Source of the DNA: Helicoverpa zea
Taxonomy: Eukaryota > Arthropoda > Insecta > Lepidoptera > Noctuidae
Reading direction: 5' to 3'
NCBI RefSeq assembly: GCF_022581195.2
Contig: NC_061468.1
Coordinates: 10,868,001-10,932,000 of the forward strand
Length of the DNA stretch: 64,000 bases
Of the stretch, positions 46,483 through 59,988 are shown piece by piece. A program made the translations under genes and the position numbers. Every line of letters starts with the position of its first letter. Within the stretch, counting starts at the first letter, position 1. The notes beneath the pieces were generated by a model that saw only the letters and a program-made list of their open reading frames with translations, did no database searches and had not been told where the DNA came from.

Positions 46483-49400
46483 ATGTCCGGATACTTGGAG
46501 ATTAAGTATCCGTTTAAATCTAATTTGGGCTTAAATCCTTTCAAGGTAAGTTTTGTGAAGTGTATTATTTATTCATCGGGATGTATCACAACACAACATT
46601 GTGGCATTGATTATTTTGTAATTGGCAGTCGTGGAAAAGACAATGGTGTATTCTGAGACCGAGTCCGACGTGCTCGGGGGCTTCTCTGGCGGTGTACTGC
46701 AGCGAGGCAGGTGCTTCGGCTGGGTCGGTGGAGCTGCCGTCGGGCTGCGTGGTGAAGAGAGCCAAGTCTCGCACGCGGCCACATGCCTTCGCCGTGTTCT
46801 CTGTTGACGAGCCGCGAAAACCGCGCGTTTTGCTTGCAGCTCAATCTCTTCATGACACACAAGTTTGGATGGAAAAAATCCGGGCTTTGTTAAACGGGAG
46901 CAAAATACTTGGTAAGTCTACCTTCATTATTTTGCACATTTGACCATGTGGTCAAAGTCCAAACAGAATGCAACTTTTTTTATTTCCTGTATAATCTGAT
47001 ACAACAGTAAATGCATGTGTGTTCAATGACTCTTGAAAAAAAAAATAGTTTTCAATGCATGAAGATAATGGAATATTAAAAATTAATTTTAAATGATAAT
47101 GTATCTGATTGTCTTAATCTTATTTTTATTCTTTTAACTGTGTGAAAGCTATAGTTTTATCTCAAAATGTCTCTCTTAGAAGTGACTCATTGCACAAACT
47201 TCACAAAATGAAACATAATCCCTTTTTACTATTTTAAATGTCAGTAGGAACAACTTCTATAGAAATACATTATAGTCAAACAAACTTTTTCACAAGAAAA
47301 AATATTCAAAATTAAAGTATTATTGATTATTAATAATTATATAATAATAAAAAAATAAGATACAGACAAGTTCTAAAAATACAAATCTATGTACTAAAAA
47401 TGAGTGACTGACTAATACACTTAAGTCGGCTGAATCATGAAATTCTTACGAAGCAAGTCCTAATTCCACATGTGACATAGATACACAGTTTATTGAGGAA
47501 ACCTGCAAAAGGTTTATATGTAACCAACTAGTTGTTTATGTAAGCTATACAACTGGTTACTACTCACTTCTAACTGAATACTATCAAGTAGTTCAAATGT
47601 AAACTTTCCCACTCTTGCCATTAAGTTCCTATAACTCATTTGATAACTACATATTGCTGTATTTACAATATTTAATGCTAAAGAAATGAAAAAAAAAAAA
47701 CTTGTAAACAAAACGAAAATAGTCTCGAAAAATTTCTTCCTCCCAACCAGACTGAATTGTTAATACAATAAATCAAAATATGAATATAATTTTTTCATGA
47801 AATTGTCAGCGACAGGCTGATAAATCTTCACTTTTCATTAATCTCAGCATCATTATCATCAGATATTAAATAAATCTTTATTTGGAATAGCCTCTACACT
47901 TTTTTATTACAAGTCAACAAACCCTTAGTCATGGAATCACAATGGAAGGAATTGTACCGAGATTTCTGTATTGTATGCAGATGAGAACAAGGTTGTGCAC
48001 CCCACTTGAGACAAAATTATTCAATTCTGGGAAAACACTCATCTGTTTTTGTAGATAAAAAGAAAAAGACACTGAAATGAAAACACATTCCAATTTAAGG
48101 ACAACTTGAACAAGCTTGTTTATTAAAATTTCTTGGCAATACTCCAAAATATTCCTGTGCAATAAATTAAACTTTACCGAGGGATTTCATAATGGGATGA
48201 AAAGGTCATAAAATACTGCCTCCAAAGATTAAAAAATATTATACCAAAACAACCATTTTATAATTAAATTAAACTAATATTCGTAATTCTTCATTATTAT
48301 CATTTAACATGAGCCAGTTTCATGCAGTCGAAAATTCATATCACATATATTTGTCCGCCCATGGCCTGAAATTTGCATGAACACCATTGACGTCACTACA
48401 TTGAATGCAAATACGCACAAAACCCATTTCAAATTGTAATAAACAATGATCTATTAAGTTCTATTGTGTACCAATATTGCACACATATGCACTTTGTAAG
48501 GAATGCGCTGTAGTAAGCTTTGTGCAACTAAATATATGTCAAGGCTTTGCTTTCTGAAAACAGCTTGCTTATATTTAGAAAGATATAATTCTAGACAGAT
48601 TTACAAAACTTTTTTTATTTACAGTTTTGTCACTTCAAATTTATAAATGTTAAAATGTGTTTTTGACTTCAAATTGTTGAAAGATCTGTACTGTAAGAGT
48701 ATTCAGAAATGCATAAAGATTTTGACTGGCTGTTTTATCAATACTTCAATTCATATAATAATTAAAATTAAACACCCATGTTATTCCAACAGATTTAACT
48801 TTATTTTCGTAAACATACATTTAACTTATTGTCGGAATGAGTCATTGACCGCATGTTCAATGTCAATATTGGCTGGGTATTATTGACATTAACCATTATG
48901 CGACAGAGTTGATAACACCCGGGTGATGTACTACATATTGTATCATTGTTTTGTGACATAATTGGAGTAGTACGACAATGTCGTAAGCTCGATCATATAA
49001 CATTGAATAGTACATGACAACATTGTGTAACTGAACATCTCATTTGGCTGATTGTTTAATGTTATTGAGAGTATTTTTGCATTGGCAGTAATTTAAGTCC
49101 TAATAAATGCAAGCTACAAACTGCATTCAGATTTTGTCTATTTTATTTTTAGTCACAGTTGTTTTCTTACAACTCAGCTAAGTGATGAAATCATCACATA
49201 AGTAGTTTGCATGCTTTTGCACTTCATTTGAAAGAATGCACTACCTACAGCTGCCATGTCAGCTTATTTTAAACTTTTACCTATTTACACCTTGTCCAAT
49301 GCAAGAACCCCTCTCAAATCATGCTTCATCACTTGCAGACAGCGAGCCATTGCTCAAAGACTCGTACTCTGTCAGCGTGATAGCCACCGAGCTGTCTCGG

Positions 49401-52400
49401 AAGTGCGGCCTGAGTGCCGACACCGTGGTGACGCTGTCCCCGGGCGGCGTGATCGTGGCACGGGCGCACCTCGCAGCCTTCATAGACTGGAAGCACATCT
49501 CCGACGTGAGGCTCGAAGACGAAGATGCAAACAGAATATGTGTGCTTGTTGTTGATAGGTTGGTGCTTTTATGGTAAAAAAGTATAGAAACTTTTCAAGA
49601 TACATAGGTGCCTTCTTGGTACGAGAAAATACCAGTCCCAACTAGTGGGACGGTATTGGATGAAAGTTGATGTCAGAATTGCCAACAAATTAGAATAGAA
49701 TCCTTCTTTTTGCTTGGCAGTAGACAGATAAAAAGGGCTTCCCCTTTTAAGTATATTACATTGCGAATTATATAGTCTAATTCTGGCGTCAACTATAATC
49801 TGGGTTATTTCAGTAGGCTGCTTTATCATAATCGTCCATTATATAGGCTCCAAATCTTAGGGTCCATTTGTTCATATCCATAAAATTGATTTCAGAATCA
49901 TGTTACTGTTTATGTACTAAAATTACTAACATGTACTATGGGCTCATTTTTTAAAGAAACTTAACATCAACGTTTTTCCTTTAATTTTATTTCTACGATT
50001 TAGTATGAACTAAGTTTTCCACTAAGTACTTATTAAATGACAATTATAGTAGTGCGGTAAATAAACAAACAACAAGATAGTAAGGAGGAAATTCAAAGTG
50101 ACACGCTTAGAAAACAAACATAATATGTACCTATGTGTAATGTAGGCAACTAGGTGGAAATGGATAGCTTAGGTTTTACTATTCTACTATACTATATATA
50201 CTATTCCTACAAAGAGCTACTTAGTACAGAACTGAACAATGGATAAAAAATAATGCCGAATTTATTGACCAAGGCGGCTGTTCTGTCTCTAATGATCATG
50301 TTTTTGGTACCTATAAAGATCTACTATAGTGTTCTGCCTATTACCTATTATTTTGTTGTAAAAATGAAATAACATACTGCTCGATACACATACAAGAAAG
50401 TGTAACAATGCACAATGAACTGATTCCCAGAACCGTCATGTTGCAATTTTTGAAAGGCAAGTTTCAATGTATCTATCAAAAGCTTTCATGTATCAGTTGC
50501 GTGTTTAAAGTCCATTCAACTATTTAATACATAGTATGAGAAATATATTCGTGGCGTCAGTTTATTAATCCCGCGGTTTCACCCACGTCCCGCGGTAAGT
50601 ACTGTCCGTATCGGGATAAAATACCATAACCTACGTGGCTTGGGAAGAACTTTTCAAATCGGTTCAGCAGTTTCTGAGCTTTTAGGGTACAAACACACAA
50701 AACAAGAAAAACATGTTTCCTGTTTATTATATTAGTATAAATTAAATCAAGAACAAAGTCCGCGAATGTTTTTGTGATGAATCCAACAATGTCTCATCAG
50801 TACAAATAATACTTAATAGTTTAGTTACATATTTAGTTAACTCTATGACGTCAAAGTTGTTGTTATTGACGATACCACATGTTTTCTAGGTAAATACAAC
50901 ACATTAGACCAGGTTTTCCCTGAATTAATGAATTAGATACAAACAAGTGAACATAATGGCCTTATAATTGTTTTTATCTCTATTAGTAAAATAAAATAGT
51001 TTAATTTGTTGATCTGTTTCCATGGTAATTAGTGATGTTCATTACTCGTGGAGATGGGAACGCTTAAAAACCCTTTGTCAAAGTTCCTTTGATAAAGAAA
51101 CCTGTATTAACTTTTTTCTCAGACTTTAGCGAAAATCATTAGAGATATCGAGGTATTAATCATTGAAAGAAACATTCGGGATTGGATTTCTAGATTATAT
51201 TTTCCAAGTTCCTCCTGTTGGGAGAGATTTCTTAAGAAATAAGCAGTGCCTTTGTATTTGATTGTTGTCTCATCAACTGTTAGATAATAAGTATTAGTTT
51301 ACTTTGCAAATGGAACAATATGCCGTTTGGTTCCACAAAATGTTCAACAGCTATGTCCCCCCAGGTCGTTCGACAAGGGCGGCGGGCTGCTGAAGCTGTC
51401 GTCGCCGGTGTCGGGCGCGCTGGCGCGGGCGGCGCGGGCGCAGTGCGGCGCGGGGCTGCGCGCGCGGCGCCAGCTCAGCAAGAGCGACGGCGACCTGCGC
51501 GCGCAGCCACGTGCCGACACTCATATAGGTATGTGTAGTAGCTGTTGTCGGGAGTGCTATGTTGTATATACTAAGGATATGGATTATATATTACCATAGT
51601 GTAGAACAATCTCAGCTGAGAATCCTATAAGCGTGTAGGTACAGACGCCAGCAGGTCGACCAACCCGAACGTCTGTAAAATTTTACCAATCGACCGTTAA
51701 CTTTCTTCTGTCATAAGGTTGAAAATCCTTTGAAGAAATTTTACAAATTGGGGTAGGTTGATGTATTATGTAACAGCTGCCGTTAGTTAGCTTAATCTTT
51801 ATTACAGCAAAGATGTCCAAAGTTTAACTAAAAAGACTATTTGATAAACTCTTCAAGCTGGTACTAGTTTCAATTAGTACTTCTGTTCAATTATGTTCCA
51901 GGCGATGTTCGCCGCAGCAGTTGGTACAGCGGACCTTCAGAAGTGTCATTAGACGATATTGATCTCGTCATGTCTAAGGTAATAATAAACTTCTTTGCAT
52001 TTAATACTGTCATATTACTTAAAACGATCTTACATCATTAGAATTATCGTGTGGAAAAGTTACTCTGGGTCGCTTAACGTAACTCTGGTCTTATTGGGTC
52101 GTATACGGTAGGTTATTTCCCGTAGTCTTACCCGCGTCTATATGTATCTACTTTCTTTCCCTGGATAAAAATGCATAAAAATCTAATATTAATAAACATT
52201 TAACTTGTTATTCAGGAATCAAAGCACATTCCCACGGGTCAGTTGTCCCGGTACAGCGGCGCGGGACAGCTGGCGTCCACGGCTGTGCTTGCGCAACCAT
52301 TCATCACGCACTCCGTCACGTCGTTTGATGACAGGTCAGTTCAAATGTATTTTAATTCTGTTTAAAAAGCTTTTTTATTTCATATAGGCTTTTGCAGGGT

Positions 52401-55055
52401 CTTATGAAATGACACACTAGTTGCACACTTCATTGAGAAGAGCCGACACGAAACTTCACGGACACTATTTTTAAGAAAATAATGTTAACTGTTTTCATAG
52501 ACTTAGATTGTGGAAGAGATGCGCACATTTAGTAGACTATCGACATAATGTAATGTGCATGGGTACTACACTCATAAACACTTGTAAAATGTGAGGAAGA
52601 ATATGATTGGCACTGTCTCATGTGCACGTTACATATGTATGTTGCCACGAGCTTTTCTTTACTTGACATTGTTGTTTGTCCGGCAGCGTGTCAGACCGTC
52701 GGTCGCTGCTGTCGGTCGCATCGGGCATCTATGAAGAGATCCCCGACCTACCCGAATGCACCAACACAAACACCTTGTGTAGCATCACGTGCGATGTGCC
52801 TGATGGAGTCTTTAAGGTATGTTTTCGTTTATTTTAACTCTTTTCTTTCTAAATTAGGATTTTCTTCCAGTCTAAGCAATGCACCTGTGGTTTTTTATTT
52901 ACCACAAAAAAAAAAACGATATTTATCCTTCTCTTTTTTTTTGTCCCATTTTGCCCTATTTGACATTTGAAACTTTTTTATGGATGATCTGGTAATCTTT
53001 ATGTAAAGCTGGTTGTAATTTCAGACTGAACTTCATAAAAGCCGTCAGAGTTAGTATTCGTACTTAGATGTGAGAGCTTTTTGTGGTAGTGATCCGTAGT
53101 TTACAGAATAATTACAGTATTATTGTCCGCCTCAGAAGCTTAGTCCAATGTTTTACTCAGTTTTAACGTATGTGGTGTGATCAGGCGCTGGGCGCTGGGC
53201 TGCGCGAGGAGCCGACGTACGAGTGCGTGGGCGAGTGCGTGTACGCCACCATGCGCCGCCGCCGCCCGCCGCCGCTGCCGCCGCGACATCCCGCACCGTG
53301 AGTACTGTTAGATCTATGTAAGGAATCTTCTTTTTCCTGCCCTGTTTTCAAGTCATTTGGGGCCCGCGTAATATGTATTTTTCTTCCATTCTTCTCTGTT
53401 AAACGTCATAAAACCATAAATTCCTTTTTTCTTCATGTCCTCTTTCTGAACAACTTCTAATCAAACCATTTCTTCGGTCTACCTTTCCATCTTTCTACAT
53501 TCTTTGTATGGGATGAATATAAAAAACATTAACTATGAGTCTTATCATTTATATTAAAAGAAATAACTATAGTTCGGCCATTCAGAGAATGCGTTCCTGA
53601 CACGTCGCGATTGAACTGACGACGTAACTTTGCAATGGCGTTGCAGTTACGATAAAAATATTTTTGCTGGTTGTTTACCGTTTTAACAATTGAGGAGCAT
53701 TAAAACAACATTATTATATCAATAATCAATGAATGTAGTTACGTCGTCAGTTCAATCGCGACGTGTCAGGAACGCATTCTCTGAATGGCCGAACTATAGA
53801 CACAAATAATAGAAGTATAATTAACATCAGTGTTTGAGAATCAGACATATATTTTTTTTTGATTCTAGCAAAAATATTCGCAAGTACATCGAGACTAATG
53901 TATTTTTCTTATGTATTATTTTGTGTCTAAAAAATGGACTGGGTAGTCTAAACTCTCCAGGATTCACCATATCTATCTTCTCTAATTTAAAATATCTATC
54001 CCCCAGTATAAAGGCCGGCTCGTGGTCCCGCGAGAGCAGCGTGACGCGCCACTCGTCGCTGGGCGCGCTGCCCACGGCCCGCTGCGCCAGCACGCTGCCG
54101 CCGCATGCCGCCACCAACACGCTGCCCAAGCGGCAACCCTTCAGTGTGTTCAGGTAGATAGACACTAACTATAATATCTTGAGAATAGTCACAACACCAT
54201 ATCATTGTTTCGAGAAATAGCAACATAATTGGTCCAACTAATTATTAAGTTGTTCGTTATAACTGCAGCTCTCACCTAATAACTTTGCCAATATGAAAGT
54301 AATACACTACTATAATCTTCTAAGTACTTTCTCTTTTATATTCATGTTATGACTAGCGACCCGCTCTAGATTCGCACGGGATAACAGTACATATTTCCTC
54401 TTTAATCACTCTATCCATTTAAAAAACCGAGTGAAAATCAGTTGCGTAGTTTTGACGTAAATCTTCAAATATACAAAGGGATACAGGGACAAAAAAAGCG
54501 ACCTTATCTTATACTATAAATAAACTTGCTATTCATTTGATATTTTTGTCTTTTAGAAAACGTCTCAAAAGCGACTCACGCGTCGCCGGCTCCCAGAAAT
54601 CAGAAACATCAAAAGAAAACAAAGACGTGGAAACTAAAAAGAAAAAGTTCGACTTCACGCCCACGCGGGACATATTCAAGAGCTTCAAGGTCAGTCGCAA
54701 GATGAAAAACCTCAAAATCACTTCCGGAAACCTCTCTAAAGGCGAGACGAAAAGCTGCGAGTTTTTAGACGACACCGAACACGTTCAAACCAACCGCTGC
54801 TCGAAGTCCGTCGAATGTCTCGAGAATGACTTCGACTTCGAAGCGGACCTTTCTATAGAATTCACGGAAGACAGCGTCGCGGCTCTCTCTATCCCACAGC
54901 AAATCGTAGATCTCATATTAGGACACGAGCAGATTAGCAAAGTTCGTCTAAAAGATGAAGTGGAGAGTGATTACATGCCGATGTCGCCGATCATCCCGCC
55001 GCCGCCGCTCGAACACCACTACATCGTCATGTCGCCGCGGACCAACATCGCATGA
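46483..55055 (+). CDS. PH-PTB docking adaptor of the Dok/IRS class with YxxM motifs
   Basis: Ten exons join in phase to 604 residues: 46483-46545, 46629-46911, 49339-49558, 51365-51528, 51902-51978, 52216-52334, 52687-52816, 53185-53297, 54007-54153, 54557-55055. Residues 1-112 form a PH domain (MSGYLEIKYPF, NPFKSWKRQWCILRP, closing DTQVWMEKIRALLN). Residues ~124-240 look like an IRS-type PTB domain (YSVSVIATELSRKCGLSADT, FIDWKHISDVRL, VLVVDRSFDKGGGLLKLSS). The rest is disordered, with YEEI (324), YATM (372), RRRRPPPLPPR (376-386), a Lys-rich stretch, and C-terminal DYMPMSP (577-583) and YIVMSP (594-599). YxxM binds the PI3-kinase p85 SH2 domain when phosphorylated, and YMPMSP is the form found in IRS proteins. 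Inference: a membrane-recruited substrate of a receptor tyrosine kinase. It could be an IRS/chico relative, Dok, or a Dos/Gab-type adaptor; PH plus PTB favours the first two. No symbol is given because the match is at domain level. Confidence 0.85.
46912..49338. other. 2.4-kb intron of the adaptor gene
   Basis: AT-rich and without recognised genes or repeats. Open frames here (for example 47514-47711 and 47929-48162 on the minus strand) have no family features. Confidence 0.5.
50560..50742 (-). mobile_element. Helitron-like element, reverse, degraded
   Basis: On the minus strand it reads TTTATACTAATATAATAAAC at the start and GGGACGTGGGTGAAACCGCG near the end, like 22686-22885. The CTAG terminus is lost. 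Lies in the adaptor intron before exon 51365-51528. Confidence 0.55.
53570..53796. mobile_element. 227-bp MITE, copy 2
   Basis: Same length and, by eye, the same sequence as 13645-13871, with perfect 60-bp inverted repeats and TA on both sides (53568-53569 and 53797-53798). In the adaptor intron between exons 53185-53297 and 54007-54153. Confidence 0.85.
54353..54520 (-). mobile_element. Helitron-like element, second subfamily, reverse
   Basis: The plus strand opens A|CTAGCGACCCGCTCTAGA, the complement of a 3' CTAG end at an A^T site. It closes near CTTATACTATAAATA. It parallels 36291-36444. Its far end is about 36 bp before the acceptor of adaptor exon 10. Confidence 0.5.
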
Positions 55056-58000
55056 ACTGAACCTAGTCGCTAACGTAAGTTACTCTAAGCTCATTCACAC
55101 GACTGCACTCATATATTCTATGTACGTAGGATATGTTTTGTACTGTGTACGCTAATGGTTTGACCAAAGACCATTCTCAAAGAGATTTGTTGGATTTCAG
55201 TCTGGTTGTTACATTTTTGTATGCATCTCGTCTACTTAACAATTGTAACAATCTTCTATTCTCAATTCTGTAGACGTCTTCGTGTACAAAATTGTGATAA
55301 TGTCAAAAAGACTAGGTATGTCCATCTTTGCTGGATATCGATATCGCTTGTGCAATGTCGATAAAACCTACTTAACTATATTTATTGAATTGGTTTGAAA
55401 ATTGTATTATCGACATTGTTTGTGCGGTCTCTGTTTTTTATTATACGTATGTATTTTAAAACTTGAAAATACTAAAAAAATCACAATACTATCAAATAAA
55501 CTTTGCCAGTAAAAGGCACGTCAGTTAATTAATTTTTCTAAGTGTAGTGATGATCGATAGATTTATCGATGATTGTTAAAAATACATTTTATCGGACTGA
55601 TTCGTGCGACATATCGAGTCACTTAGCATTTTGCAGTCAGCCTTTAAGAACTAAGGTAGCTGTGTTTATATAGACTGTTCTTTGATCTGAATATCATAGG
55701 TAGTTTAAAAAGTTACATGAAAAGACTTAAAAGGCATCTGGCAAATATGTCAGGGGCGTTGTTAGTTCTCAAACATAACTTGACGAATTGTGACAGTCGT
55801 CACATGCAGAATAGAACAGCAAAATTAAAACAAAATAACGGCCTTAAAAACTCAATAATCACAGTACAATAATAAAAGCTCTCTATAAAAATCGAAACCG
55901 AAAAAGTTAACATATTTTGAAAAATGTATTTTATTTGGAATACCTATTTATTTTTCGAACGCAAAGGTGAACTATTTACAGTATTTATTTGCACAGAGCA
56001 AGAAACTTTTACATCGACTTATTTTACTAACTTATGAACTGTTAAAACTGAAACAAATTACAACAATATTTTTGAAAATACAAGTAAATGTATTAAGCCT
56101 TTTCGTTCTAAAAGCGTATTATAAATTGTATCAAAGGACCAGAAACATTTTTTCGTTTCTAAAAATAAAAGTGACGTTAACAACTTTGTTAAAATATCCA
56201 TATATTGAATAGCTTACCTCAAAAGATCTTCCGAAACGTTGGCCTGAATAAATACGTAACAGATATGTAACTATTTTTGATAGCAACAGGTAAACAGCCT
56301 AGTTTTGTTGGGAAAATGTTTATGTATTTAATATTAACTTTGTAACTCAATCATTAAATTATTATCGTCTTAAATTAATTGCACTTTACCCAGCAAAATT
56401 ATCTTAAAGCAAGCATAGAGCCACCACCCAATTAATGTATTTGACGCTAACTGTATTTAAAACCAGTATTGACTTGGACAAAATATCAAATTAGTAGGTA
56501 CTAAACATCATTTTTAGCGCTAAATATTATTGATTGTGGGGTGGTCAAAACCAACCTTAGTGCATTTCACTTAGTCTTTTTAAAGCACATCTAGTACTTC
56601 AATATCACGTTCGTTACTTTGCTGTTGCGCATATAGAAGAATGCATAGCAAAGATAAATTCGATAATACTTCAAAGGAAAGATGAGCTCTAGAACAAGAA
56701 AGATTTAGTAAAGATAAAGACAATGTAGGTGTAAAGTATTGTAGTAATTTGCAGTTCGCCATAGCGAATGTAAAATAGTCGTAAGCTGGATTGTTTGTAA
56801 ATGTTGGTTCGTTGACTACTGCCAAAAATTTAGGTTAAGATGAGCGGCTTGAGAAGTTCCCTTTAAGAGATATTGTAGTTAATCATTCAAAAGTACCCAA
56901 GTACTGTTCAGGGATAAAAGTAGCGTTTTGTGTTGGCACTAGGAAATTGTAAGAGCCCATATGACACAATTTCCTCTATGCCACAGTAGGTGTAAGTGAA
57001 TCGTTGGTTGTGCATTTGAAAACAAGGCAGCTAGACTACAGTAATTTCCAGAAAAAAAAAACTATACTAAATATGCTACAACTATCAGAAATCTTACTTA
57101 AAATAAAGTCTCAAGCCGCGGGAACAAAGGCTAGGTCAATAATATCGTTCGATAAAGTAAGACTGAGGGACAAGACTAGTGTATTTTGAGGAAAATTTAC
57201 TACGTGAGATCAGTATTATGGGTGAAGAGTATTGCCAAGCGTGAGGTCATGATATAATAACGACAGTGTTCTTCGACAGCGGACCGAGTTATGTACTCAT
57301 GCGAAAAACTCGTAGTTTTAAGTCGACTATTTAATTTTATTTAAACTTATTTTAATTTCCTACTAGTGTTAAAATTCGAAAGTGTTTGATGGTATGGCTC
57401 TCTTTTACATGAAAGATAATGGGATAGAGCTCTCTGAATTATGAAATTGGCGTGTTGACTGATCCTGAGATTATTGCAAACTAATTGCACATCTTACTAC
57501 TAAGTAATTTATTTTTAAATTATTTAACTGCCAAATTCCGTCCTCAGCATTGAGAAAAACAAACACCAATTCTCAGTATTCTTGTCTGATTTAGTGATAC
57601 TGATATTATTTAATTTTAATTTATTTAACCAACGAGAGTTTAAGTCCTACTCAGTCCGTGAGAGTCGTGGAACAATTGTCTCGCTTTTATGTGTATACGG
57701 CTTAATTTGCTAATGTTGTTGTGATATTTAATGCTAAATAACTTGTTGAAACGTTTCTATAAGCTTGAAGGCTTCTGTTGGTTATAACTATTTCTATGGA
57801 ACGCGTTGCCACCGAATGTTTGATGTGCGGCGCCAATGTTTGTGTGTTTAGTCAAAAAGCCAGTATTCAGCTGATCTTATTACTGTTTAGCTTAAAATTG
57901 TATAGCTTATTTCGTTGGCGTCATCCACAGTTTCGTAGGATTAGGTTTTTAGGGAAGTTAGGATGTGATACGAAGTTTTATGGATGTTATTGGCACGTTT

Positions 58001-59815
58001 TGAGAAGCTTGAACAAAATTAGAGTAGAGCAAATATTACGTAAAGAGAGCAAAAGACATTTGGTTCTCAAAACGTTTTTATAACATCTGTCAACTTTGTG
58101 GTGAAGGCTCAGATCTCGATATTTTCGGGTGACGTGGAAACAATGCGGATACTATAGCGTGTCAAAAGAAAGATTTTTCCTATGTTTTGAAGAAAAAAGA
58201 GATTCAATCAAAGCTTTGATATTCAGCTAACTAGCTGTTCAATAGATTACTGGCCTCACACTCTGTCTTAAGAAGTGAATGGTCTATTGTTTTTGCCAGT
58301 TCACATAATATTTTCCTGGGATGTTGATATTTTAATATAGTAAAATCTTAATTAAAAGCTACGATTTAATTTTTCGTCATACTGACATGATACCCGCGTC
58401 ACTTGAGAATAGGCCAACAGGGTGGTTAGAGAATTAGATAGAAAAATTTACTCAGAACATTGTGGATGACTTGCCATAGTCTAATCTAGTTTAGTAGGTC
58501 GCGTCCATATCAACACACGCACTGACCAATTTTGTATCTAGCCGTAGTTAAGTACTTAAACATTACACTTACTTCATAAAAAACGAACACTAACATTTTA
58601 GTACTAGCACGACTTATAATTTTCAGGGTGATGAACGTCAATGGTAGAAACATCTTTAAAATTTATTAAAATAAATTAGACTGAACTACAGAAAAAAACA
58701 ATCGGTTAAATAACTAGTGATTTAGATTAGATTTTACTAAAAACACTGCCAATACTATCGGTTTATAAAATGGTCTAGAATATGTTTGAAAGGATGGTTT
58801 GCACCACTTGCTTAAATAATCTCTTTTGGTAAAAAACTGGTACTTGTGTCTAAGTTTTAAGGTTTTGTTTAATTGCGTTTGTGACTGAAATATATTGTAA
58901 CAAACATGGAGTCCTTAAAGCCAAGATTCTTGTAAGTGCTCGTTTTTTTGCAAAACAGTTGATTTACCGCTAAATATATTCAATACTAAACAGTGGTGCA
59001 AGTTGGCCTAAGATTGATTTTTGTAAAACTCACATGGCCTTACTACAAAAACTTTAACCCCTGTTTTACACTTGTCTAAAAAATTTTTGGCTGCAAAATG
59101 AACCATATGTCAACGTCATAATTTGACATTTTTTTAGACAAGTCTTAAACTGACGTTTAAAAGTTTTTGTGGTAAGACGGACAGAGTTTGATAAATGATT
59201 GCATTTTAAAATTCTTGATTAAATATCAATAAATTAAGAAGCCTATACGAGTTTATTTATTTTTATAAGTGAAAAGTATTGTAATTTTTGTTGTTCTGTT
59301 TCGCCAATTATAAATATCATGAGAATATTATATTTTCTTCCGCTTTGCTTTGAACATTTGTTACCATTTTTTTTTGTATTTTTTCATATATATTTTGTTT
59401 TTGGTTGATTGATAGAGCTCTTGTTAAAGCACTAGTACTCTGCTACTGATTTGGACTATGTTCTCTTTAGGTTTCAATGTAAACTATACCTAATTATTAC
59501 ATTTTTGGAGTTGAATATTAAGTTCAATAAAACATTGATATTATTAGCTGATTTGTGAATCAAACTTGAGGATGAACCAATATTTTGTCTATAATTAAAT
59601 AAATGGTTAAGTCTCAAGAGCTCTAAAAAATTGTATAAATCATTGTTGACTGTGGAAAAGACAGTATTTTTTTATTTGTTAAATAAACAGCTAGTTCGGA
59701 ATTCGGTAACGGACCAAATTGTTTTTTTTTTCGCGTTTATTTATTGTACTGCGAAGTGTCGATAAGTAACATTGCATCGTGTTATGCAAATAAAGTTTGT
59801 ATGTGCAATATTGTG
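55056..59815 (+). terminator. long 3' untranslated region of the adaptor gene with several poly(A) signals
   Basis: About 4.7 kb of AT-rich DNA, with no coding exon recognised and little repeat content. AATAAA occurs at 59526-59531, 59682-59687 and 59789-59794; the last is followed by TTTGTATGTGCAATATTGTG, a good GT-rich downstream element. Whether one transcript spans all of it is inference; an earlier poly(A) site would leave the rest intergenic. Confidence 0.4.
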
Positions 59816-59988
59816 TTTTATTTCGCATCCTTGTGTTTCTTACTGCATATATGCAGGGGATTGAAGTTCTCGGCTTGTAACTGTCTTCAAGTTTAATGCA
59901 CTTTTGCTTTTTCTGTATCGAAGATTTATGCAGTGAGTAATATACATATGTACTTTTAAATAAAACAACGTATAAATTTATCAAATAC

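Noticed and set aside
46573..46943. Several open frames on both strands over the PH-domain exon
   Set aside because: Only the plus frame of 46629-46911 continues the PH domain with correct splice phase; the others are shadows.
57778..58083. Plus-strand 101-codon frame in the adaptor 3' region
   Set aside because: No domain, no splice context, AT-rich composition like its surroundings; probably chance.
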